NCBI GenBank assembly: GCA_947685225.1
Contig: CANTUV010000035.1
Location: 2,859,501-2,923,500 of the forward strand
Length of the DNA stretch: 64,000 bases
Source: Garcia nutans
Lineage: Eukaryota; Streptophyta; Magnoliopsida; Malpighiales; Euphorbiaceae
Direction of reading: 5' to 3'
Part shown: positions 52,833-64,000 of the stretch, one piece after another
Layout: each line of letters starts with the position of its first letter
Numbering within the stretch: position 1 is the first letter of the stretch
Made by a program: the position numbers and the translations under genes
Notes under the pieces: generated by a model
Databases searched by the model: none
Told to the model about the DNA's origin: nothing
Seen by the model: the letters and a program-made list of their open reading frames with translations, nothing else

Positions 52833-55800
52833 TAATTATAATGTATTCCAAAAAATGTAATTATATTAAGTTTTCGTATATTTTTTTACATATTAAAAGC
52901 AATTTAAAAATTACTTATTAATAAAGTAAAATATTTCTTTTTCAATTATTTTTGGCACAGCTTTTAATTTTATATGTTACGTTTCCAATTTTAAAGTAAA
53001 TTCCATAATATTTCTAACTATTAGCTAACTTAGCAGTCTAATTAATCTTTGTTCAAAGTTGATAGTTAGACTTTATCAACGCAGGACTACGTGCCTTAAT
53101 TTGTTAAAAAAAATCTTTCATTGATAGGCTTAGCTTTCAGAAAATTGGGATATTATTTAGTCGTGGAAAATAAATTACGTTTTTTAAAAAAATTTAAAAA
53201 TAAAATAAAATATATTATTTATTTAAAAATATTTTCTATTAAAAAATTAAAATTAATTTTCTATATTTATTATTTTTCTAAATGGAAATGACATTCTTAA
53301 AAAGTATAAAATTTTGTTTCCTACATCAATTTTTTTAGATTTTTTATTTTAAAATATTTAAAAATGAAAATCTAAAAAATATGAGGAAAAATTATAAAAT
53401 GAAAATAAAAAAAAATACATCTAAATAATTTCTAACATTTTTCTAAATTAATATAGTACAACCTTTTGAGTTTTGATAATTTTGGACTAGGTCAAAAATA
53501 ATAATTATCTTTTACTATATTTTAATATTTGTGAAAAATAAGACAAGATAATATTTATAATAAATGAAATGAAATCCTTAGTACTGTTTAATTTTGGTAT
53601 TTATTCTCATTTCATAAATCCATTTAAATTTAATAATTAAAAAGACACATTAGTCAACTTCTAGATTGGGATCTTATTTAACTACAAGAATAAATAATTT
53701 AATTAATAGTCTTCTGCCTGGTTCATTTATCAATATTCATTTCTTCTTTTTTTTTTTTAAATGCATCCAAGATCCTAGCCTAATAAAATAAACAACTCAA
53801 CAACTCCCAACTTGTTGCTCATATGCTATTTGTAACTTCATTGTTCTTTTTTTCTCTATTGAATTTTATTATTTTTTTTAACATCAAGATTAATGTCTTA
53901 GATATATATTACTTTATTTCTTTTTATATTTTTTAATTTATTTAAAAATGATATAAATTATATGCCACATACAATTTGTTTTTCATTTAATTTTTATAAA
54001 AAATATTTTATTATGTAGTAATTGATCAAAAACTCAAATTATTTGCATTTTTAGTATTATACTTAGGGAGGGGAAATTTGATTATGGGTAATTCTTTAAA
54101 AAAAATATGCACTTGCCGTTTTATTATATCTCAATTTATAATTATTTATATTTTTTAAAAATATAAAAATAGAAATTATTGATTAACATTATATGCCGAT
54201 ATATAGGCTAATAATAAATGTATATTTTTTTGAATAATAGATTTATAATTAATTTTTTTGTTATTTTAGTAATAAAAAAAAGGAAAATCAATCACTGTTT
54301 TATTAAAAAAAATAAGGAGTTGGCAATAATAAAAGAATTTAATATAAGATGGTATTTAAATCAATAATTTCTTATAATATTAATGTTTTGTGATCATGAC
54401 ATAGCTATTAAAGATGTTAGGTGTTGTGGGGACTCATGTCCCTAACAATATATGTTAGTAACATTTTTATTTGCACTTTTCAAAACCTAATATTTTAGCT
54501 AATTTATTGAACTATATAGTACATATTGCAATGGCAAATTATAATGAGGAATGTTTTGGTTTACCTCTTCATGATTGATAAAAGAGTAAGACAATTTTAA
54601 TGTAACTTACTAACTCGGATCGATAAAAAAACAATGAATTAAAAAATCAAATCAAAACTGATTAATTTAAACTAAAAATTATAATTAATTGAATCGATGA
54701 TTTAGGTTTAAATTTTTTATTTTGATTTTAATTTTTATATAATAGATAAAAATATATTTTATATAAATTATATATGTAATTTTTTAAATCTGCAAATTAT
54801 ATATTCAATTATGTTAATAGATTATATTTGGATTAAATATATATATATTTTTTATTTTAACTATATATTTGTACTAAGATTTGCTACTGTAATGAGTTTA
54901 TTAAATTTCAAAAATTTTTAATATGCATAGTCAAACAGTTAAAAATTAAAAATACTGATTAATTATTTAATATGATTAATTAATTATTATTAATTATTTA
55001 TTTATAATCTGTTTTTTATTTAATTCTTTCTAAATTAAAATTGATGATTTGATTTTTTTTCTCACACAATTTGGATAACTGAATTTTGAGCATTTTCACT
55101 CTCAAAATAATTAGAACAAATAATTGTATTATCGTATTTATGGTCTAAATAATAAATTATAATAAAAATTAAATTAAATAATTTAACTTTATAGTTGCAA
55201 CATAACATAACATTAACCTTTTATTTTCAAATTCTATTATGAAATTAAGTGAATTTCAATTTCTACAAATAAATGACATAATTTAAATTAGTAGTTATGT
55301 GATAATAAGAAGAAGTTTTAGGATTTACAATTAAGAAAAATACAAAACTAAGGAAAGCACCCATAGGATTCTGATTTGTACAGCAGCTGAACAAATGCAC
55401 AAAATCCCAGAAACTTCCTCTTTAGAAAAAAAGCAAATTTCCAATATTACGTTTTACTTTTGTTATTTTTGGAAATTTACTAAACCCACCCACAAAATTT
55501 TAAAATAAAGTTTTTCATTAAATCACAGAAAAACTTGAGAATTGCCTCAATTGATAAATTTTAAAATAAAGTTGTTTTGTTTCATTTAGTATCCTTCAAG
55601 TTATGTATTTAAAATATATTTGACTGAATATATATATATATATATTTAAAATATATTTGAATGAGAATTTGAATGATAGTATTTAACATTTGAACTTTCA
55701 ATTATTTGTGTAAAGAGATGTTTGATAAAATAAATACCTCCTTAGTCTAACATAGCATAAATTTTTGACTTTTTATTATTCTGTCATATTTCAAAAAAAA

Positions 55801-58800
55801 AATCTTTGATAAATTTGAACGTTTTCCTCATAAATAATGGTATTTTATTAACAAAGATAAAGTGATTTAATTAATTAATTTTTAAAAATAATAGATAGAT
55901 TTATTAATTAAACTAAATATAATGAACTAAATAATAATATATTTTTTTATATTTTTAATATATGTCAAATAACCTTAGCGAAAGAAAAATTTCAAAATAA
56001 CAATTTTGATTCAGAATATAAAAATACAAATAATTTTAAAATTTTAAAATTTTGTTTTGAAATGATAAGATAAAACTATAAAATATAGAAAATTTAAAAT
56101 ATAATAATTTTATTTTTAAATGATAAGATAAAATATAAACGATGACAAGATGAATTTTGGTAGGCTTAGAAGTTTGAATTTGGGTATTAAAATTAGCTCA
56201 TCTACCTGTAAGGCAAAGGAGAAAAAATATAGGATTCTAATAGAAAGATTTCAATATCTAAATAAGCTCGATTTATCTGCAAATAAATAAAAAGAATGAA
56301 AAAAAATTATTTACCGATGGAGAATTTATTTCTATTTATAGTTAAAAAGTAGAGGGATAAAATCTTGATACGTCAATAAATTTTTAAGAGACATCAGTGT
56401 CATACGACAATTGTATTGTATTAAATTTTTAAGAGGCATAAGAAGTTATATTGGCCTGAAGAGCTCGATACCAAGACCTATAATCTATTGATAATTCGGT
56501 CTTGGCACTACCATAACACACGGCCTGGTATGTGACTCCAGCAACCAGAGGGTAGTATAAATAAAAGATAATAAATTTATGATATTTTTCATAGTACAGA
56601 AAAGAAAAATGAGATAAAAATAAAAATTAATACAGTTTTTAATAATATATTCAAGGCATAATTAAACTAAAAATACACCTCTAGGCAATATATATATAAT
56701 TGAATTATCTTCCTAATTGCAATACTAAAAAAATAAAGTTTTTAAGAGTGATTAAATTGACAAAGGTACAAATTAATGACTTAGTGAACTAATCAAAAGA
56801 TTATTAAATGATTAACAAATTGGCCAATATTATGACTTGAAATGAAGAAAAAAAAAAAGTCAAAGCCCACTGATGCATATCCTGAAAACCTCAATTAAGA
56901 TGGGTCAATCTTTTTCAATCTTACAAGGAATATACGGTTCCTTTCTCAGCTGCCAAACAGGAACTAGGAAAATTCATCTTTCAACTTGTTATCAGTTGTC
57001 TCATATGATTGACGTGAATACCACGTGCGTTGCACACTAAGCAATTTTGTATAGAGATTATACATTTTCTTTTAAAATACTTAGTTTATTTTTTTAAGTT
57101 TTTGGATTAATATTCAGTAATTAAATTGTTTTTCATTGAAATATAAGATATGGAGTTAAATATTTAATAAATTTAATTATTTTTTTAAAAGTTAGTTCAC
57201 TTAAGTTTTGACTTTATATTCCCATATAATTATGAATATATATTCCAATGGAATAAAATTTACAAAATTCATTTTAGATTTCATATTTAGAAAAAAAATT
57301 ATTTAAAATATTGAAAAATATGAATTTTAATTCTAAAAATTTAATTTAATGAAATTGAACACAACGAAATGAGATTATATTAAAATAGATCAATTTTTTA
57401 AAAATAAATTATGAAGTAATGAAACAGTTTTAATGGTGAAAGTAACTTTTTTTTTATCTTTTATTAACACTTTTTCTCTCCTCTCCCTCTCTCTCTCTCT
57501 CTCTCATCTTCTTTTTGTTATTTTATGATTATGATCTCTCTTTTTTATTACATACTCTCTTTATCCTCTTGCTATTCTCTAATATTATGAATGGCATTAT
57601 AAGAAATAAGAAAAAAAATCGAATATAGCTTTTTTTATAAATTATATGTGAAAATAATAAACAATTAAAATTTATAGTTGATATTCGTTACCTAAACAAC
57701 AACAACAATACTCTTGATCACCAAATTGAAATTTGGTGTTTAACCCAATTATAAAATTGTTGCAAACACAAAAATATGAAAAATTCAATTGGATTCCATA
57801 GTTCAATATTTTAACTTTTTTTTTCCTAAATATAAATATTAGTCTAATTGGTTAAAATTGAGGCTATATTAGGAGGGAGTTTGATATATATATATATATA
57901 AATCTAGTGTATAGAAGGGAAAGACCAAGTTACCATGGTCAAAACAATAAAAAAAAATGGCTATGCAATAATAACTTATTTGCAAGTAAAAAAAGAAAAT
58001 GTAAAATAATATCAAGAACGGGGAGAGGAGAGAGACCCAATTGATAAGAGGCTCAAATCACAAGGCAAAGGCATATTGAAACAAATAAGAAAAAGAAGAA
58101 AGAAATGTTTTTGAATGTAAAATTATGTACTTTACAGCAGAAAGATCAAAGATAGCCTATTTATGTAAGCTTTTGTCAAAGGTAAGTTAAGTTAAGAGAG
58201 CCTCTCTCTCTCTCTCCATTTGAATTGAAAATAATGAGCATATAGCAGCCAATAGCAGAGAATGAATGCTGATTATCTTTTTCTAATTATGCCTTTTTTC
58301 TTTATTCTTGGATTTACCTTGTTAACTTTCTTTTCTTTTCTTTTTTTTTGTAATTTTTCAAGTTTTTTACTAGAAAAGTGTTAGGTGACCATCCATCCAT
58401 TATGCAATGGAAGCAACACTTTTTGGCATTTTATTATATTATGCAATATAATAGATTGACAAAGAAATCAAACCTACTCTTAATTAAGTCTTTATTTTCA
58501 TACAGACTGAGACATCGTCTAGTAATTAATGTGCATTCTTCTAAATAATAGATCTAAATATCATTTCCTGAATATATTAAATGTCAAAAAAAAGTCCACA
58601 TTTCCATTGTTAGTGAAGGTCAATTGTGTTTATGTATTGATAAAAGAATTTGTTTAGGACCCAAGTCCATTCAAGTGTTATTATTATTACTACTACTTTA
58701 AGGATTCCATTCAGACCAGATTTGATTGAATAATAGTGCGTGAGGTCCCAACTCTGGCTTCGCATAAACAAAGATTTAAATCTCTATATGGGCTGCTATT

Positions 58801-59300
58801 AAGCAGTATTAGTAAAGACTTTCATTTAACACAGCTAGCTTCTGTCGTTTAAGCAAACGATTGTCGTTGAACTGATTGGCTAGTTTACTCCTATAACATC
58901 ATATCAAACGACCACCGGTTGTCAAATTCAACTCATCCAAGAAATAAACGATAGCTAAAGTTTTAGGGGAGAGAGAGAGAGAGAGAGAGATGCTTCCTTC
59001 AAAACGACAGGGGAATGTTTAATAGCAACCACAATGTTGCAAACTTGGCAAGTCGCTCTTACATTTGGAATAAATTGCTTCTACAGAGCCACCATTTGAA
59101 TGCTAATTGGTAAGACCAAAATGTAGTGAACTCGCAAGAAAATTCCCAACTCAAGCCTTGCTGAAACAAAACAGAAACTACAGCCCCTATCTTCAATTTG
59201 GTTTATGGCTGTCTGCTGACTGGACTTCAAAATTCTTGCAAAGTGTCTTCACTTCATTTTAACTTGTGATTCCTCCACCAAAGAGTGTTAGAATCTTGTA

Positions 59301-62253
59301 CTACACCTGAATTTTTTGTTCATTTGCTAGTAAGTTATTATCACAGCTTTTCTCCATTCTACGTCTCTGCCGTAATCTTCCACCAATACTATCTGGACTT
59401 GGTTCAGTAGCTCGTGCAGTTTTCATCTTGATCTTTTGACAACTCTCCGATTCAGCAATTCCATCAGCATCTTTATTGTCCTCGACACACCCTTCCTTTT
59501 CTTTCTCCACTTCTTGATTAGATAACAGACTGCTGACAGCCTGCTCAACGTCAGTACTTTTTCCACTCACACCAGTTGACATAGCACTACCATGGCCACT
59601 TTCTTTTCTAGAATCACGCTCTTCTGTAGATTGCAATCGCTTCTCTTCCTCACTTTTAAGCTCACTGTCTCTTTTGCATTCAAATGTAGCCTCTGACAAT
59701 TCTAAGTGTCCACAAGTTTCATTGTTGACCTGGGCAGATCCCATGTTCTCAGACTGAGCTGCACCACCAGAAGCAAGATTTCCACAATGGAGCAGTTGTT
59801 TCTCTTTCTCACTCTTTAATCCACTTTCTCCCTCGTCTTCAAACTTAGATTCTGATAAACCAAGATGGTCATTCACTTCATGATTGATCTCTAAAGGTTC
59901 CATATTCTCGGAAGCCAGTTCAGTGCCCGAAAAGGGCAATGATCTCTTTGCCTGACTACCAGTGGCCAGATTTCTGTTGTTAGGCAGTTGTTTCTCATTC
60001 TTAGGCTTTAACTCATCATGCATAGTGTCTTCAAGTTGAGGCATTAATGGCTCAATTTGTTCATTGCTAGTCTGTTGAGATCTCTTAGATGGCTTGTCCA
60101 TCTCTGAGAAAGGCAGTGACCTTTTTGCTGAAACTTGATTGGCGGTTACTAGATCTTCTTCCGCTGTATTTTGAGAGCGTCGGGTTTGGATGAGATAATG
60201 TGCAACAGACTTGTAGTCCAAGCTAGATATCTAGAAGATAGAAAAAAATGCTTAACTAAGTTTTATCTTCTGAAAAAGTTGAGCCAGCTTTTATAATACG
60301 AGTTACCTTCTTGTAAAGAGGTCCAGTGGGAGCCCACCCTTTTGCTTGCCGGCACAAACTGCAGTTGCAAATCCCACGACAGACAGGACATATCCATTTA
60401 GGGTTTTCTATGGCTTCAAGTACATGTTCTCCATACCTGCTTGGCCAGGAAAAAAAAAGGCTTTGAAACATTTAGAGCAAAAAAGAAAAAAAAAGAAAAG
60501 AAAATCTTCTTAAAAACTATACCTCATGTACAAACAATCTCCACAAAATTGTCCTTGGACCATCTGGCATTCACTGCAGTGAGTACGATAACCAAGAGTC
60601 TTCTGCCTGTTAAGCACAGGTTGTATAATGAGCATGATTTAACACTAGAGCTAGATGATAAACAAAATAAAAGTGGAAGAGGGAACTTCATTCTAAATTG
60701 GAATCTTATGTTTGTGCTCCCAAATTGTATTTTGAAGGTATTATGTGTTGTTACTATATTACTATTATATTATAACTGCCCAGGTGCCTCTCCTATTAAA
60801 GCAGTGATATTGATAAAACATTTCTATTAAGTTTTCACTGTCAAAAGTATTATTTACTTTTGAACAACCAAGTGACACAGCAGAATGAAAAAAAATAAAA
60901 TGACAAGTTTCAGGCTTTGTTTAGTTGTGGAAAACAAAGCCTATTTTCCAGAAAATTATTGCCAAGCTACAAATTGAAAAATCACCCTCCAAGCTATTCA
61001 GCTGGGTCGGACCTTGCATTGCAACATCATATCAGTTAATCTAGACAACAGCAAATCAGCTCCAAAACCACAACCATACTGCTAGACTGAGCCACCAGTT
61101 GACAGTGTCTTCATCATTGTTTCATCTTTATTAATTCTCTTAGATTTATAAGCAACTCAACTTAGTCATATGGGGACAATCATACTGAATTAAGATTTTC
61201 AAATGCACAACAGCACTTTGCTAAAAGCTTCTGTACTACAGAACAGACATCCCAAGTGTTTTTTAGAATATATATAGGCTAACAAGTCAACTATAACTAA
61301 GAATATTACACCATGAGAGAACACTGAACGAAACCATGCATAACGGAACTTCCTTATTAGATAAATATGGTTTTTAAAACAAATATTTATCAATATATCC
61401 TTAAATAATAATCTTAACCCTCGATATCATCATCATTAAAATAGCAGACTCACCTGCATTGATGGCAAGTTTTGCCATTAACCGAATCATAAATCCGTTT
61501 TCCATCCTTCCCATACCCATCTACAAAACACGTCCAACTCCTCTCAGTATTGCCCAAAAGCTTCTCATGCTCTTCTGTGTAAAGCTCTGGCTTTGAACCC
61601 ACCTCTAGTCTGGGATCTTCATCTTCGAATAAGCCAACCTTTGCTAATGCCGCTTCAGAGTAGCTAACGGGAGTCTTGTGCAACCTAAACCCACCACAAA
61701 TAAATACAAAACAAAATAAACAGTCAGTCATTAAAACTCAGAAAACACACACACAACAGATATGCATGCATACTCAAATACGAGAAAACTTCAACTGATC
61801 TAGATAGGCATATAAATATAAATAAAAAACAGTTCCTAAAACTTGTTTTGCAGCCACAATATTCAAAAAAGAACCATGTTAGCCAAATGCAAAGACAGTA
61901 TAGTACTAATTCAAAGATTTACAAACTGATCGGTCAAGAATCAAGACGAAGAGATCATGAAATTACCTAGAAGACCGGCGAAGAGGCCCAGACGGCGGTA
62001 GAGGAGAGGAAAGCTGTGCTGGTGATGGGTTATTTCTTGGGGTACGTTTAGGAGTTTTAAGGGACTTGAGCTTGAGAGAAAGGTCCTTAAGACCCAGTTT
62101 TTGCATTCTTTCAAGATTTGCTTTGATTCTTTCTTCTCTTGACAGCTCATAAGGTGACATTTTTGGGGTTTGATCATTTCTCATTTCTGGGTTAGGGTTT
62201 GTGTCGCAGAGGTCTTCTAAAGATAGTGTTTTTCCGGTTATCAAAGTATCCAT
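59301..62253 (-). CDS. CDCA7-like zinc-finger protein (zf-4CXXC_R1 domain)
   Basis: Five exons on the minus strand: 62253-61967, 61684-61454, 60606-60523, 60436-60307 and 60230-59301. All junctions are in phase, 553 aa. The N-terminal 95 residues are basic and Pro/Ser-rich. The zf-4CXXC_R1 domain (about 168-245) is complete: CHQCRQKTLGYRTHCSEC, GQFCGDCLYMRYGEHV and WICPVCRGICNCSLCR, followed by GWAPTGPLYKK. The remaining 300 residues are acidic, Ser-rich and internally repeated. Animal CDCA7 recruits the HELLS remodeller to DNA, recognising hemimethylated sites, and plant relatives (At2g23530, At4g37110) are linked to DDM1 and DNA methylation. A nuclear role in methylation maintenance is therefore the likely function. 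It may carry a TATA box just upstream (62311-62317). Its neighbour, the MOCOS-like gene, is also its neighbour in Arabidopsis. Confidence 0.9.
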
Positions 62254-62291
62254 CTTTGAGTTCTGTGTCTCTGTGCTGACTTTACTCTCTC

Positions 62292-62296
62292 AACGG
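62292..62296. promoter_or_regulatory. MSA-like core (AACGG) near the CDCA7-like transcription start
   Basis: CTCAACGGTCA matches the plant mitosis-specific activator consensus (YCYAACGGYYA) at all but one position. It lies between the TATA box and the ATG. MSA elements bind three-repeat MYBs and drive G2/M expression, which would fit a cell-division-associated gene. A single short match can arise by chance. Confidence 0.25.
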
Positions 62297-62310
62297 TCAA
62301 GTTTTGAGCA

Positions 62311-62317
62311 TTATATA
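62311..62317 (-). promoter_or_regulatory. TATA box of the CDCA7-like gene
   Basis: TATATAA on the minus strand, 58 bp upstream of the ATG, implies a short 5' leader of about 25-30 nt. Confidence 0.5.
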
Positions 62318-62332
62318 GGAAAGTGGGAGAGG

Positions 62333-64000
62333 GAAAGGGGAAAGTTAGGTTAAGGTTGATTAAATGACATTAATGCCCTTATACTAGTTTTGAAATCATT
62401 TTTATCAGCAATGGATTTAATGCAAGTTTAGTAATAATACATAATATTATGAATAAATTTAATGTGTAAAACATAATATTAAATTTATTTCTTTACAAAG
62501 ATAAATTATTCATGTGCTGAAAATAAGGAATTTAAAAATATGAAAAAAATGTTTTAAATTTAGGAAAATATTTGGGATTTAGGAAAGAATTCCATAGTTT
62601 TTATTTAGGAAAATATTTTAAATTTTGACAACAAACGAAATCTTAGGTCCAATATTTATTGTTGGAATAAACTTTATACTTTTATTTTTAATATATTAAA
62701 AAGAAACATTATTGAATCACTTAAACAATGTAATTTTCTTTAAGGATTTTTTTATAAAATTATAAAAATAAAAAATTATAAAATTTATCGATTATTTTTA
62801 ATTAATATATAAATTTACTAAATTCGTATAGTATATATAAAATTTATCATACATACAATATTTTTTATAATTTTATTATGTAATTTTATAAAATGATTAA
62901 ATTTTTTTTGATAAAATATATAAAAATTTTAAAAAACTTGATCAAGAGTGTAATTTTCTCGTTCTTTAATTGGTGGTGATATTCTCATTGAACAAGAAGT
63001 TACAAAATCAAATTTTCTTTATTTTGAGTTGGGCTCAAAAGGTCAGTTCTGTAATTGGGCTGTTTGGGCTTGATTGTAATAAGCCTGTTTCTTGGCTTAA
63101 AAATATTCTGCAGCTTTTGTAAAATTTCATTTCATATTTTTATGTTTAATATTATTTTTTTAAGTTTAATAAAAAATGTATACCCTTTTATTTACATTTT
63201 TAGTTTATTACATATTTTCAGTTATGTATAAGATATATATTTTTAATATAGCAACAATCATGGATACTTTTAAAATAGGAAATTTAAATTTTGAATAAAT
63301 TTAAAAGAAATGGGAAGAGTTCAATACTTCCATAATATAGCTATGAAAAAAATTCTTTTAAAAAATATTTAGATTACTACTAATATTTTGCAAACCAAAA
63401 CAACACCAAAGATCAATTTTTGGGTCTATAATGAATGACTGTAGGATTATTTTTCAACAAAGACGAAATATTTCTTTTAAATAGTTTAAAGACAAGTGAA
63501 TATGAATGTTCACTACCTAACTAGAGCTAATTTGAAATGATATTCTATTTTGTATTCAACCTTTTTTTTTTTTATTTCTTTGGAGCATTATTTTTGAGCA
63601 TTATAATATGGGAAAGAAGAATCAAATCTTGATCCATTCAGGAGAGGTTATTCTCACCGATAGGCTATGTATTGGCCTGCTTCAATGTTTCTTTCTAATT
63701 TAATAGTATATTTCCATTAAAAAAAAAAAACTACCAAATATCAACTCCCTGTCCCTAGTTAGAACATTATGAAATTTCATTCATTTTTAGGCTACTAAAA
63801 TAAAACTCAAATGCGTCATCTTCATTAAATTAATATAATCTCTTTGACCTTAAAACTGAAACTAGTCTTTACGCATAACAAAAGCAAATTTCAAAACTTC
63901 ATAACACGCAGAGAAATTTGATACAATGTTGATAAACTACCCCACATTAACAAGTTTTCTTCTACCAATTCTTATTCTCTTTTTCAATCAAAACTAAAAA
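62333..64000. other. AT-rich intergenic region to the right edge
   Basis: No coding sequence, repeat array or RNA gene was recognised. Confidence 0.6.

Larger units (their letters stand above)
51551..59300. other. Large gene-free AT-rich interval between the MOCOS-like and CDCA7-like genes
   Basis: About 7.7 kb without a supportable coding region. The right part of 51.6-52.4 kb is the leader/promoter of the MOCOS-like gene, with CT microsatellites. Other contents are a minisatellite at 52720-52832, TA and CT/GA microsatellites (55630, 57487-57505, 57885, 58201, 58968-58990) and a less AT-rich patch at 56390-56560 that may be an old repeat. No TIRs, LTRs or transposase fragments were recognised. 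Confidence 0.6.

Noticed and set aside
54415..54465. GGGAC...GTCCC hairpin in the large intergenic region
   Set aside because: Too short and isolated to support an RNA gene or terminator.
57023..57028. CACGTG G-box in the gene-free interval
   Set aside because: It is more than 2 kb from either neighbouring gene's coding end or start; a single hexamer there has no support.
1..64000. CRISPR arrays, bacterial operons, rRNA and tRNA genes
   Set aside because: No such structure was seen; the repeats found are minisatellites or transposon parts, and the window is plant nuclear DNA.

Overview
The window is nuclear DNA of a flowering plant, most likely a core eudicot (rosid-like). The sequence is very AT-rich between genes. 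Genes are split by short GT-AG introns, and the products are plant-specific: an extra-large G protein, an RUS/DUF647 protein, REM/VRN1-like B3 factors and a JINGUBANG-type WD40 protein. From memory, XLG1, RUS4, the MOCOS-like PLP gene and the CDCA7-like gene appear in the same order as Arabidopsis At2g23460, At2g23470, At2g23520 and At2g23530. The window therefore looks like one conserved microsyntenic block. No computation was run; exon coordinates come from reading splice sites and checking reading phase by hand.

Layout. 0.86-3.96 kb (-): 5' part of a chorein/VPS13-N-like (bridge-like lipid transfer) gene running off the left edge. 6.6-8.0 kb (+): intronless seven-bladed WD40 protein. 11.6-16.7 kb (+): XLG1-type G protein, 8 exons, 925 aa. 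17.2-21.1 kb (-): RUS4-like gene, 10 exons, with an apparent one-base disruption in exon 3.

21.7-40 kb is an accessory island that splits the conserved block. It holds a cytochrome P450 relic, a decayed At3g27390-like membrane-protein gene, a retroposed fragment of unknown type, a truncated Ty1/copia element with PBS and gag, a short TIR element, and a decayed B3 gene with extra orphan copies of its first exon. It also holds an apparently intact REM B3 gene carrying an AT-hook, and a complete 3.95-kb hAT transposon with a perfect 8-bp target-site duplication and an open 814-aa transposase.

41.1-46.5 kb (+): prolyl-oligopeptidase-family gene, 11 exons, 790 aa, with the nucleophile serine but not the usual Asp/His signatures. 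48.7-51.6 kb (-): intronless 940-aa MOCOS-like PLP-fold protein that has Arg where the PLP lysine is expected. 51.6-59.3 kb: a gene-free AT-rich interval. 59.3-62.25 kb (-): CDCA7-like zf-4CXXC_R1 protein, 5 exons, 553 aa, the plant relative of the HELLS/DDM1 remodeller partner.

The conserved genes do not form a pathway; they are neighbours by ancestry. I found no clearly new biological system. The most distinctive features are the apparently complete hAT element with its unusual GC-rich palindromic leader, the decaying B3 cluster, and two enzyme-fold proteins with replaced catalytic residues.
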